This document shows positions 32,780 through 43,309 of a stretch of 64,000 nucleotides of DNA, piece by piece. Under the pieces are notes generated by a model. It made no database searches. It was not told the origin of the DNA and was given only the letters and a program-made list of their open reading frames with translations. The position numbers and the translations under genes were made by a program. This DNA comes from Zanthoxylum bungeanum. Its lineage: Eukaryota; Streptophyta; Magnoliopsida; Sapindales; Rutaceae. Position 1 is the stretch's first letter; every line of letters begins with the position of its first letter. The DNA lies in NCBI GenBank assembly GCA_019454045.1, contig SKCR01034781.1, positions 124,001-188,000 of the forward strand, in the 5' to 3' direction.

Positions 32780-34977
32780 AAAAAAGAAATAATTCTCTCT
32801 TCTCCTCCTCTCATCACCGAAACCATAACCCCTAAACACCATCATCACCGAAACCCCCTCCAAAACAGAAAACATCATCACTAAAACAGTCACTTAATTC
32901 CTCACTGCCACAACCGAAATAAAATAGTCCTGAAACAGCCCTACATTCACCGAAAACACATGCCCAAACCATAGCTTAAACCGCCGAAAATCACAGCCCA
33001 AAACATTCCCTGGAGTGACCGCAAAACAGCAGCCCCAATACCCATTAAAGAACGCCAAAACAGTCCCTTAATACAGTGAAAAAAGTGACCAGAAAATACA
33101 GCAAAAAAACAACAGCAAAACAGAGGAAACGACAACTCAAAACAGTGAACTAGCGAACGAAAGCAGCGGACCAGTGAACCAGAGGAGTTGTGGAGCATAA
33201 ACCTTTCCGACGGCCGTGTGTAACGCCCTTTCGAGGGACGACCTAAGAGGTTAGACCTGAGGGCACCCTTCTTATTTATTCTCATCTTTTTTTTGTTGTT
33301 TATTAGAATTCCTTCGCATGAGAGTCATTTGTTGATAGATGTTGTGGTCCTTGAATGAATGGAATATGTGTTCTCTCTTGTGGTATATCAGATGGAAACC
33401 CGGATGTAAATTCCGTATCCGAATCCAAATGGACGGTATCGCGATTTGCACTCGGGATATAATGCCACGTACCACTTGAGAGATTCACACATTTCATTTC
33501 ATCCAACCTTGTATTCGAGCATGATTGGGTTGCTAGTATGTTATTTATTTTTTAAGAATGATTGGGTTGCTACTCGGGATACAATGCCACATACCAATTG
33601 CTTTATTTACGCATGCATTGCATTCTTGTGCGCATGGGCTAACTAGGGTGGATTAAAGGTCCTCTATTCGAGGGAAATGCCTGAAGACTACATTTTCCAC
33701 GATGTTTTGCCGTGCCGGACGAGGTGCACCCGATTGAATGTGAAATGTGTTCCATCGGGCACACGAGGTCCTACATTGTGTATTTGTTTATCCATGCATG
33801 TGTTTTTGTCATTTTAGATGCCATTCTGGCAATCTCGTTCGAACACATTTCCAAACGCTACACGAATGTATGCATTCTGCCTCATTCCATTCCAACACGT
33901 TTCCAAATGCTACACGAACATATGCATTCTACCTCATTCCGTTCGAACGTGTTTATGAACGCTACACGAACGTATGCATCCTGTCTCATTCCGTTCGAAC
34001 GTGTCTCAGAACGCTAAAGGAACGTATGTATTCTGCCTCATTCCGTTTGAATGCGTTTCCAAATGCTACACGAACATATGCATTCTGCCTCATTCCGTAC
34101 GAATGCATTTACGAACGCTATATGAACGTATGCATCCTGCCTCATTCCGTTTGAATGCGTCTCAGAACGCTACACGAATATATACATTCTGTCTCATTTC
34201 CATTCGAACGCGTCTTAGAACGCTACTCGAATGCACATGCATTATATTGTATCATGCATCAGGTCTTATCCCGTTCGAACGCGTTATCAAACGCTATACG
34301 AACGTGAAAATTATGTTTATCGTTCGAACGCGTTATCAAACACTACTCGAACGTTTGCATTCTGTTTACCTTTCGAACACGTTTATGAACGCTACATGAA
34401 CGCACGCATACTGGACAGATTCCTTCATCATGTTTCATGCATGTTTGTTCCCTTAGTCATTCCATTCCCCATCATATGCTAAGTTAGCTCTCTTCAATAT
34501 TTATGCCTTTACCGTTATTGTTTGTTTATATTTTCTGTATTTATTCGATATGCTCATCAAATTGTGTGCTCACTTTTATCATCAATGCCTTTATAGTTAT
34601 TATTAGTTACATTATTGCACTTTATTGCTTAATACGTTCATAAATTATGTATTTTGCCTTCATTTCTTTCATTTACGATTATGGGTGTGCAAACTTGCAT
34701 GTTGCTTAAATTATCTGGAAACATATGTTGCATGAGATTTGGTTGTACTATTGCATAAATCCTTTCACAACAAGTGGCATAAGTAAGGGACCATTCTGAA
34801 CCCAATGGTTTGAGGTATTCCCTTGTGAGGGGTGAGTGCGACCTTAAATCATTTTCCCGGTTCACATCAGGTGGCGACTCCATTTTTAGTTCTCCGATTT
34901 AAATCCTCTGTGGGCTATTCCGTACTCCCAATCGGGCCTCGAGCCCGGGACAGCGTCACTGATTTCTGTGTCCTACA
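32780..34977 (+). repeat. Tat-1 5' LTR, promoter end missing
   Basis: Aligns with the 3' LTR from about 60555 onward. The upstream part, which in the 3' LTR carries the TATA box, is absent, so this LTR should not start transcripts. Ends CCTACA. An antisense ORF (32947-33285) recurs in the other LTR only because the LTRs are copies. Confidence 0.85.
33825..34400 (+). repeat. Tandem TTCGAACG-rich repeat in the Tat-1 5' LTR
   Basis: About nine imperfect units of 55-65 bp. Each has CGTTCGAACG-type palindromes, AACGCTACACGAACGTATGC and CTGCCTCATTCC. The same array is at 61925-62285 in the 3' LTR. ORFs read through it because of its composition. Confidence 0.85.
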
Positions 34978-34980
34978 GTC

Positions 34981-34998
34981 TGGCGACTCCACTAGGGA
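34981..34998 (+). other. Tat-1 primer-binding site
   Basis: TGGCGACTCCACTAGGGA, three bases after the LTR end. The TGGCGACTC start is what I know from Tat/Ogre-type elements, for which a tRNA-Arg primer has been described; I could not check the tRNA match here. Confidence 0.6.
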
Positions 34999-36123
34999 TA
35001 GAAAATTGGTCGCGAAATAATGTCTTGTAGTGATTGTGATTTGTGCTTTAGTTAACTGTGTCTATCGTGGGTTGAAGGGGTTGAATCAAAGGCTTGAATG
35101 GATTTAATCAAAGGCATTATTAGAGCTAAGTAATGGTTTGGTGTCTTTCCTCATTCACTACCTTTGTATAAGGAAAAGCTGCAAAGGCACCTAGATAATC
35201 ATTACTCGAAGCTTACTGTGATGGTAAATTTGGAGGACTTGTTGTTTATTCCTATCACCAAGGCAATAAGAGCCTAAGAGGCTTGGGTATTTAAGAGAGT
35301 TTGCTCCACCCTCCCTCTGGGGAATCTTCAATAGGAAGTCCATTTGACAGTCAGTCACGTATCATAACTCGTTGGCACGTACCGTAAGGTATAAAAAGGG
35401 TGCGCTCACTTGGTCGCTTGAACCCTTGTGTGGGGAGACCTAGTTGTGGGCAATCTTTCGCCAATGGGAGCCTTTGTATACACTCATGTAAACCCACACG
35501 TAGACCATAATTGTATGACCAATAGAAACTATTTCCTTGTGCTTGTGTTTAGGGACCATCATCATTTGGATTCAGTTAGGCTTTTTGTCAGAAATGCGAA
35601 CTTGTTGGGCCATTTAAACTAGGATGAGTTCGTATCTTATGACAATTAGGCTAAAAGTTTCTAAAATGCCGATGGGCAACTCTGTAGAAATTGCTTCTTT
35701 ATGCTTATATTTAGGACTATCATCATTTGGATTCAGTTGGATTTCTTGCAAGAAATGCGAACTTGTTGGGCCATTTAAACTGGGATGAGTTCGTATCTTA
35801 TGACAATTGGGCTAAAAGTTTCTAAAATGCCGATGGGCCATCCTATGTTTGGGCCCCTTATCATTTGAAGTTGTTTAGCCATGTTATCGCAAAGTTGTAA
35901 ACCTGTTAGGCCTTTTCAACTGGGACAAGTTTGCACCTTGCAATAATATGATTGAAACTTTAAAATGACAAGAGGCCAACTTATATATTCCATGCATTGC
36001 ACGCATACATGCTGAATGAGAATTTTAAAAGACACCATAGATTCTCGTTGGGTTAGGAAAGAGGGAAGGCTTATCAAAAGGCCGATAGCAAACATGAGTG
36101 AATCATAGAACGAGGTATCCCGT
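34999..36123 (+). other. Tat-1 leader with three direct repeats
   Basis: Non-coding. A unit of about 140-160 bp occurs three times (starting about 35540, 35700 and 35850), each with ATCATTTGGATTCAG-like and GCGAACTTGTTGGGCCAT-like words. The first two copies are closest and the third is diverged. Confidence 0.7.
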
Positions 36124-37745
36124 ATGGATCAGTTAGAGATCAATCTCACCAAGGTTACTTAACAGTTGCAAGCCTTGACTACCGCTATGGCTAATATGGC
36201 TGTGCCTCGTGCTGGGGGGAACTCTGAGAATGAGGGGCGTGAAGACCCTCCGACTAGATTGAATGATGATATCCCGGGTTTTGATGATGATATGGCTGAA
36301 TATGCTGCGGGGAAAATGGCAGGGTCTCAAAATGAACTACAGAAACTCCGAGATCAGGTAGAGTCGGTTACCCGTAAGATGTGGGGCAAGCACGAAGACC
36401 TGTTGGATTATGAGGCAATGACGTTCGAGGAATAATTGACAGCTCAGTTTAAAATGCCGGATATAGCCAAGTTTAATGGGAACGGGGACCCAAGGGTCCA
36501 TCTCCGACAATATGTTTCAGTTATGAGTTCAGTGGGTCTATCCAAGCGGCATGTTCAGAAAATGTTTGGGATGTCACTCGAGGGGGCACCTGTGGTATGG
36601 TATCACAGCCTGGAGAGGAAGATCAAGGAGGATTGGAGGGAATTGGCGGAGGCCTTCTTGAAACAGTATGTTACAGATCTGGAGATCGACTTGTCACTCT
36701 GAGACTTAGAAAATACCAAGCAGAAGCCAGAAGAAAGCTTCAATGAATATGTGGATTGTTGGAGGAGCCAGCTTCTGAAAATACAGACACGACCGTCGGA
36801 GAAAGATCAGATTAAGATGATTATTAAAGGCACCAAGCCCTCCATTTATGGTAAGCTGAGGAGGATGACCTCCATGATTACTGATTTTCGACAGCTAAGG
36901 GAAACTGTCATGGATATTGAAGAAGAAAAAGAAGGGGAGAATAGAAAGTTTTATGGCATGAACATAAGGACTGTCGGAGGGCCATCAGGTGCCAAGCCTG
37001 TTTCCGCTGAGGTTGCTGCCATTAAGAACAGACGGTTTTCCAATCTGGGTAGACCCTTATCCAAAGTGCTTGAGAAGTTGACAAGGCAAAGACTCCTAAA
37101 ACCTTTGGAGCCTAAACCACTCCCAAATTCTCCCCCACCAAACCTCAACATGAACCGCTACTGTCACTTCCACCAACAGAATGGCCATGACACCGACAGT
37201 TGTGCCCGCGTCCGCCATGAAATCCAAGACCTAATTGACTCCCACAAAATTCCTGACCCCGAGAAAGAACATCCCAACACATACCGTAACCCATACCAAA
37301 TTATCACTCTGTCCCACCACCTACCTATATGATAAGCTCTGGCCTACCCGAAAGCATTGTCCTCAAGTCCTTTGACCACCAAGCTTTTTTCCTTGGGGAT
37401 TTGGGATAGCAAAAGTGAGGAAGAAACAGAGAAGGGAAAGAATTTCTGGGAGGACTTCTCCAGTAGTGATGAAGAAGAGGTGAGAGGAATGACATGCAGC
37501 AGGCATTTCTATAGTGATACGGCTGGGAAGGGTAAAGAAGTGTTGACAGAAGGGAGAGAAATGACGGAAAATATGGATAATACTGAAGGGGATACAGTGC
37601 TGCGCCAGCTAAAGAATACACGGGCACAAGTCAGCATCTGGGAATTATTGTGTTCGTCACAGGAGCACAGACGTGCTATGGTTGAAGCCTTGAGCAAAAT
37701 AATAATACCAGAGGATGCTAATCCTACAATGTTTGTGGGGTCAGT
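36124..37745 (+). pseudogene. Tat-1 gag, interrupted by stops
   Basis: Gag of a Ty3/gypsy element from the ATG at 36124. The central domain shows KFNGNGDPRVHLRQY and VWYHSLE, then FNEYVDCWR and MIIKGTKPSIYGKLRRM. A zinc-knuckle-like CHFHQQNGHDTDSC lies at about 37162-37203. Stops at 36160, 36433 and 36700 leave the frame unchanged. Between about 37285 and 37410 the coding frame shifts and shifts back; MISSGLPESIVLKSF is read only in the other frame. Each of the three point stops fits a C-to-T change in a Gln or Arg codon. Confidence 0.85.
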
Positions 37746-38600
37746 ATAGAAGGAGGCTTTGCAGGCAAAAACCTTTTCTAAGGAGGAACTCCCGGCAGAG
37801 GGAAGAAATCATAACAAGCCACTATTCATCAGAGCTGAAGTGAGAGGAAATAAGACATCATGTGTAATGGTGGATGATGGCTCATCCATCAATGTGTTCC
37901 CTTTGAAGATCCTATCGAGATTGGGAATGAAGGCGGTAGATCTGGATCCCTCCAATATGACTATCAAAGCTTATGATGATAGTAAGCGAGGAGTTGAGGG
38001 CACTTTCGCTGCAATAGTTAAGGTGGGACCGATTGAGGATGAGGTTGAGTTCACAGTGCTGGATATCCCGGCCACTTTTGCTTTGTTATTGGGAAGGCCG
38101 TGGTTCCACAAGCTTGGGGGCGTGCCCTCCACTCTGCATCAGGTTATTAAGTTTCCATACGAGAGAGAGATTGTCACCATCCGAGCTGAGGTGGACAATG
38201 CTGTGGCTGCTTTATAAATACAACCTTTCACAAGGTTCCAAGTGTCGGCAACATTTGAGGAGTGGGTGGATCCTAAGGTGGCTAGGATCATGGAAAAGAT
38301 GAAGTTCGAGCCGGGTAAAGGTTCGGCATTGCCAAACTTTAAAGGGCAGAACACTCGGAGAGGACTGGGGTACAAGTCTGATGAGGACAAGCTGAAGGCC
38401 AAGAAGAAAAGGTTGAAGCTAATTGAATGATTTGTGAAGGCAATGAGATATCATGGAGAACCTGAACCGGTAGAAGTAAATGGGATCGTGGTGCCCGGGT
38501 TTGAGATCTTTCAGGATGTGATGGGTGAGAAGTCACTGGCATTAGAAATTGCGAAGAAGGAAGAAGATAAATGGGAAGAAGAACTGATGAAGTTGGAGAG
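37746..38600 (+). pseudogene. Tat-1 aspartic protease region
   Basis: Same frame as gag. The protease active-site region reads MVDDGSSINVFP (about 37866), and later FALLLGRPW. Next comes EEWVDPK and a GLGYKSDED word (about 38363) that resembles a short G-patch, seen in several Tat-type elements. Stops at 37747, 38215 and 38428 are all explained by C-to-T in CAG, CAA and CGA codons. The normal DTG or DSG triad reads DDGSS here. Confidence 0.8.
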
Positions 38601-39249
38601 CCCGACCCTCGAGGAAAAAGAGGAAACCGAGGAAGACCCAGCTGTGGGAGATGAAGCATCTATGGAGGATGAAGATGTTTATCTCTCTGATTTATTTGAA
38701 TGTATTCCCGCATCTGCTAGCAATAAAGACAATCATTTCGCTTACTTGCATGAGTCTCTTCCTTTCAATTTGCACGACTTGAGTATATTTGATATCAACT
38801 CCACCAAAACAAATGCATTTAACCTTGGTACACCTGAGAGCCCCAAGGAAATTCTAATTGCAAGTGAGGTTACCTCTGAAGAACGGGAGAAATTAGAAGA
38901 AATATTAGCCAAATATGCCAAAGTATTTGCTTGGTCCTATGAGGACATGCCTGGAGTAGACAGAAGCATTGCCCAGCATACAATACTAACTTATCCAAAT
39001 ATGAAGCCAGTGAAATAGAAACTTCGACGGATGAGGCCTGAGTGGGCCGAGAAGGTCAGAGAAGAAGTCAAGAAACAGATAGATGTGGGATTCCTAGAAG
39101 TAGTGAAGTATCCTGAGTGGTTTGCAAATATTGTGTCGGTGCCGAAGAAAGAGGGGAAGGTCAGAATGTGTGTTGACTACAGAGATCTTAACAAGGCTTG
39201 CCCGAAAGATGATTTTCCTCTACCTCATATAGACATGCTAGTTGATAGT
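38601..39249 (+). pseudogene. Tat-1 reverse transcriptase, N-terminal part
   Basis: An acidic linker, then the RT start: FAWSYEDMPGVD (about 38927), RRMRPEWAEKVREEV (about 39026) and VDYRDLNKACPKDDFPLP (about 39173). One stop (TAG, 39016). The frame runs up to the insertion point of Ath-2 and resumes at 56845 with no base lost except the target duplication. Confidence 0.88.
39245..39249. other. Ath-2 target site duplication, left copy (ATAGT)
   Basis: ATAGT before the TGATGAG start of Ath-2; repeated at 56840-56844 after its end. Confidence 0.95.
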
Positions 39250-39504
39250 TGATGAGTGGTATTTATATCACTATTTCCCACTCATCTAACCTAATATTTT
39301 GTATAGTTTCTCGGGTTTTGTGAACGTTTTGATGTGTTTTATGTTATTTTGCAGATAAATAAAGTGGGAAAGCATTGGAAGCAATTTGAGGCCAAAATAG
39401 AAAAAAAATGACAAAAGGGCAATTCGGTAATTTTCCAGCATCGTGACGCCAAGACCTTCAGCGTCACGATGCCTAAAGTGCACTGGTCATACTAACGTAC
39501 GCCG

Positions 39505-39860
39505 AGGGACACGTGTCAGAATCTGAGAAATTGGACTTGCTAACGTGCGCCAGATCTTGCTAACGTGCGCCGGTTGCCACGTGTCATCATCACACAAGAT
39601 CTGCTAAAATACGCCGGCTGCCACGTGTCGAAATCTCATTAGACCAAAGCAAGCGCGTGCCACGTGTCAATCTCTCATTGGACCGAATTTTGGACAAATC
39701 ACATGTTGCCACGTGTCGACCTCTCATTTGACCGATCCTAAGCTCGTGCCACGTGTTAACTTTTCATTGGACCAAAAAGCCAGCCAATTACCATGCGCCG
39801 CGTGTCACCTTTTGATTATGCCGCTCTGTCGCGTGACATGTGTCACCTCTTGATTATGCC
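39505..39860 (+). promoter_or_regulatory. G-box/CCAAT module array in the Ath-2 5' LTR
   Basis: CACGTG cores start at 39510, 39578, 39622, 39661, 39710 and 39750. From 39620 on they form a tandem unit of about 40-47 bp: TGCCACGTGTC, then TCTCATTGGACC (inverted CCAAT). The cluster ends about 200 bp before the TATA box, the position of a proximal promoter. Confidence 0.65.
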
Positions 39861-39957
39861 GACATCATACGCGTGGTCAAACCGCGTGACTAGATACGCG
39901 TGTTGGCGCTGCGACGCCAGAAACTTCAGCGTCGCGACGCCAGAAGCCAATTTTGCC

Positions 39958-39965
39958 TATAAATT
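39958..39965 (+). promoter_or_regulatory. TATA box of the Ath-2 5' LTR
   Basis: CCTATAAATTCAGG just after a GCGTCGCGACGC palindrome (39929-39940) and downstream of the G-box array. Confidence 0.65.
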
Positions 39966-41218
39966 CAGGCTTTCTTAACTTAATTTGGTGTGCTTTCCTT
40001 GGGAGCTTTTCCCTGTTTTTAGAGGATTGCATCTAGTTTTTGTAAATATAAATAATATTTAATTTTTATATTTTATTTTTCAGTAATAATAATAGTTCCT
40101 TTTCTTCTTTTTTCTTTTATGTTTTCTGCTGGGGTAAAAGGTGAAATATTTAATATAATTATCTAGGTAAATCTCACTTAACTGTAATTTATAAATTATA
40201 ATTTAACCGGATTAATTAATGTCAGACTTTATTACCGCCTATATGGTCGGTCTAAATATAAATTACTTTACCGCCTATATGGCTGGTCTTTATATGACAG
40301 ATAATTACCACCTATATGGCTGGTGTAGTTAGACTAAATGGATTACAACCTATATGGCTGGTTTTAAATTTTTGAAATTATTAATTCCTGATAAAGCAGA
40401 ACATAAAATAATTTATATATTATAATAAGTGAGATTCCTAGATAAGAAATATTAAATGTGGATCCTCTAACCCCAACATTTTATTTTATTCTAGGGAAGT
40501 GATGAAACACAATATTCACACTTAATAATTGATTTTCTTTTTATTGGTAATTCTTTAGTTTGTTTATTGAGTCTTAAGCTTAATGCTTCTTGTTGTCTGA
40601 TCACCAATAAGATTGATGTGGTAAACTTAAAATGAATTACACATAGGGATTTTAGGTTTCAACCTTAGATTCAATAGCCCACGATCTTCCTTGAGAATAG
40701 ATAACCCTTTAATAGATTTCCTTACAGGATAAACATATACCTGTCGGGCAGGGGTAGCCATAATTGGAACTTAATCTTAATGAATCCAGGTAATTTGGTT
40801 GACATAGACATATGGTTCAATTGGGTTATACTGGGTATTTACATCTGACCATCGACAGAGGCTTTTACATATTTTCGTGTTCCAGGTTAGCAATCTAATT
40901 TATTACACATAGATAAGAGATTCAATTCATCTTTATAATATATTGTGTGGAGTCACGACCCTAGATCTTTGAGTCTTTTCTTTTATTTTCCTTAGTATTT
41001 TCTTTTGAGTCTGTTTTTATTTTTTATTAGAAAATCCACATTCAACCTACCAAAAGCAATCAATTCCCTTCTCTCTATAATTATATACCTGTAAATAAAT
41101 AGTATCAATAATTAATAACAACATTAGGAATTAAGTCCTCGTAGGATCGATATTTTTATACTACTTGAACGATACGTACGCTTGCGTTATACGTGTGTGT
41201 TTACGCCGGTCAAGTTTT

Positions 41219-41236
41219 TGGCGCCGTTGCCGGTGA
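41219..41236 (+). other. Ath-2 primer-binding site, tRNA-Asp type
   Basis: TGGCGCCGTTGCCGGTGA, close to the complement of the tRNA-Asp 3' end, six bases after the LTR. Confidence 0.8.
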
Positions 41237-41341
41237 CTTATTTTTCTTGAGTTATTAATTTTGAAGCTATCTAATTTACTTGTATCTAATTTTCTTTATT
41301 TTTATCTTTAATTTTTATTTCTTTCTTTTGTTTTCAGGTGA

Positions 41342-41682
41342 TTGAAAAATGGAACATTATTGGGAGATCGAGAAATCACGAGCTTTACAAGAAGATACAC
41401 CCCAAATCTGGGAGCAATAGTCCGGTTTTCTGAGGCTGTTGTCCAGCCTAACAACTATCACTGGATGTCAGGATCAAGCAATACTACATTTGCTCATCAG
41501 AATGAAATGGGGAGATGTGTAATTTGTTATGGTAACAACTCGAGCGATCAAGGCATATATACTTTTCAAAGTGGCAGAATTATCAGAATCATTCAAGGTA
41601 CGAAGAACCATCACATTTTCCATCTTATCCACCATCTACCTACGATCTTCATCAACAATCAGAACCATCAGAAGAAGATCAG
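41342..41682 (+). pseudogene. Ath-2 gag remnant
   Basis: A frame with QPNNYHWMSG and a cysteine-containing CVICYGNNSSDQ (about 41518-41553), like the C-terminal knuckle zone of Athila gag. It changes frame before 41683: a second frame reads EEPSHFPSYPPSTYD and runs into the acidic ORF. The central gag domain seen in Ath-1 is absent, so most of gag was deleted. Confidence 0.5.
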
Positions 41683-42408
41683 ATGATTGACATGCCCAAA
41701 GATTGGTTCAAGAAACGAGACGAAGAGTTGGATACGATGCTTGAAACATACCAGAATCAACTCGAAAGTATTCAGAGACAATCAGAATTCATTCAGAGAT
41801 TGACAGATCAGACGAGACAATTAACAGAAAACCAGAGCTACATACCTCATGGATTATTTTCAGATGACACTTATGAAGCCTTCGAGTACCAATCATTTCA
41901 CGATGACACTTTAACAGAGGATGAGGCTGAGCAGAATCAGGAATCTGAGGTATCAGTTCTGGAGCTTGAACCAACAAAATCTCGGTTTGATTTTTATTAT
42001 TCCGACTCTGACGAGGATGAAGAAGCTGAGCTATTTGTACCAACTGCACCAACAAAGGAGGATGAAACTTTTCAGCCTCAAAATGAAGATTTTGGAGAAT
42101 GCTTTGCACAAATGTTTGAAGAAGATCTATCTGAGCCAATCACATCAGCCTCAGAGGATGAAGACCTAATGTCAGACACATCTTTATATCTTCACGTTGA
42201 TACTTATGGAGCATGCATTTCATTGATGACAGATGAAGAACTGAACTCAGAAATCCTAAAATACATATGGGAAGAAAAAGGTGGAGCAAAACAGAGCAAA
42301 TGGAGGAGCAAATGTCTGAGCTTATTAAAGATCCAGAACATTAAGGAGAAACATCACTGTTTTGGGGAGTACAGATCAAAAACATCAACCAGAAGCTTGA
42401 CAGAATGA
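41683..42408 (+). CDS. Ath-2 acidic 241-aa ORF
   Basis: An uninterrupted frame. Residues 1-60 are a heptad-like, Gln-rich helical segment (LETYQNQLESIQRQ, LTDQTRQLTENQSY) that corresponds to the NQMGQLANAQSY part of Ath-1 gag. Residues 60-190 are strongly acidic, with a DSDEDEEAE run. The C-terminus is short and basic. No enzyme motif is seen. It is probably the C-terminal gag arm kept by this non-autonomous element; the reading frame continues upstream of the ATG I used, so the true start is uncertain. I cannot tell whether it is expressed. Confidence 0.5.
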   Translation: MIDMPKDWFKKRDEELDTMLETYQNQLESIQRQSEFIQRLTDQTRQLTENQSYIPHGLFSDDTYEAFEYQSFHDDTLTEDEAEQNQESEVSVLELEPTKSRFDFYYSDSDEDEEAELFVPTAPTKEDETFQPQNEDFGECFAQMFEEDLSEPITSASEDEDLMSDTSLYLHVDTYGACISLMTDEELNSEILKYIWEEKGGAKQSKWRSKCLSLLKIQNIKEKHHCFGEYRSKTSTRSLTE

Positions 42409-43150
42409 AACTTCCATTCCAAGTCAAGCACCATACGAGACCTCCTGCTTTTATTTCTTTCTTTTCAGGAACCACTGGAGCAATAAAATTTAAAAAGGTG
42501 GCACAAGCACGAAATATGATAAAATTCTTTTTGCCACTTTACTGTTGGAAGAGACCCTTCAAAAGCAACACTCATGGGATTATCTTTAATCGGACATCCA
42601 AAATGACACTGAAACCTCATTGATAGATGGATTTCAGTCACGTCTGGCTGAAGATGAAAAATTTAGCGCTAGCAGAGAGGCAACCCATGCACTTTGTTGT
42701 AATGTGTATTTTTATATTTTGTGTATACATGTTGTAGAGTTTTAAATTTTGTGTGTTATTTTTGTAGGGAAAAGCTCAACCAAAGCATAAGACAGAAGGA
42801 ATGGTGTTTGGCAAAGAAGAGAGCTAATTCATTTGTGATGGCTGAGTAAAGAATGAATTCTTGAGACGCATCCTAATGGATTTATTTACCAAACGAGTGG
42901 CGTATTGCGTACACAATTCCGTTGCCTTAATAATTGCTTTGATTTGCTTTTCTTTTGTTATTTTCTTTTATTTTCGCTGACAAGATCTATACTTTTTGAC
43001 TTTTCACGATTTATTTTAACGCTCATCTAATAATTGTCATTTGGCAGATACTAGTGCAATTATTACTCACCCATTTGCAGGCTCTATAAATTCAGCTCTA
43101 CATTTCTTTCTTCGACACATCCAGATATACATCCAAATAAGAGAAAGAAA
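42409..43150 (+). other. Ath-2 region with ORF163 remnants and splice-like sites
   Basis: Decayed sequence matching Ath-1 between pol and LOG: the AGAGAGGCAACCCATGCA word (42675), a TTTTTGTAG acceptor-like site (42767), a short piece matching the AKKR part of ORF163 (about 42813), and CTTGAGACGCATCC (about 42862), matching the LETHPSG part. Stops and a deletion remove the rest, including the cysteine cluster. The TATA box CTATAAATTC at 43083-43092 precedes the LOG remnant. Confidence 0.6.
43083..43092 (+). promoter_or_regulatory. TATA box upstream of the LOG remnant
   Basis: CTATAAATTC about 60 bp before the ATG at 43151, the same word and spacing as in Ath-1. Confidence 0.5.
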
Positions 43151-43309
43151 ATGGAAGCAACTTCACAGCAGCAAGTCAAGCGAATTTGTGTTTTCTATGG
43201 ATCCAATTCTGGTAATGAACCAGAATTCATTGAGGCTGCAAAGGAATTGAGGAGAGTCATAGCAGAACGAAATATGCACCTAGTATATGGCGGTGTAAAT
43301 TGGACATAG
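43151..43309 (+). pseudogene. LOG: LOG remnant of Ath-2 (52 codons)
   Basis: Starts MEATS as in Ath-1 and runs through the family's N-terminal strand (ICVFYGSNSG) to ERNMHLVYGG. It then ends at a TAG where the phosphate loop should continue. The sequence jumps to the bases that follow the LOG stop in Ath-1 (TTTCAGCTAACCA), so about 490 bp were deleted, including the PGGxGTxxE active site. Over the shared part the two proteins differ at roughly 40% of positions, so the copies separated long ago. Non-functional. Confidence 0.85.

Larger units (their letters stand above)
39250..41212 (+). repeat. Ath-2 5' LTR
   Basis: Starts TGATGAGTGGTATTTATATCAC and ends ACGCCGGTCA. Includes the G-box array, a TATA box at 39958, and an imperfect repeat TACCGCCTATATGG (about 40230-40370). 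Confidence 0.95.

Noticed and set aside
32947..33285. Antisense ORF with a Cys- and Phe-rich, membrane-like sequence, also at 60723-60977
   Set aside because: Both copies are the same LTR position, so the conservation only reflects LTR duplication, and the frame is shorter and altered in the second.
33712..34482. Overlapping plus-strand ORFs with repeated FERVYERYTN-like peptides
   Set aside because: Produced by the 60-bp TTCGAACG repeat of the Tat-1 LTR; the same appears at 61848-62366 in the other LTR. No domain and no start context.
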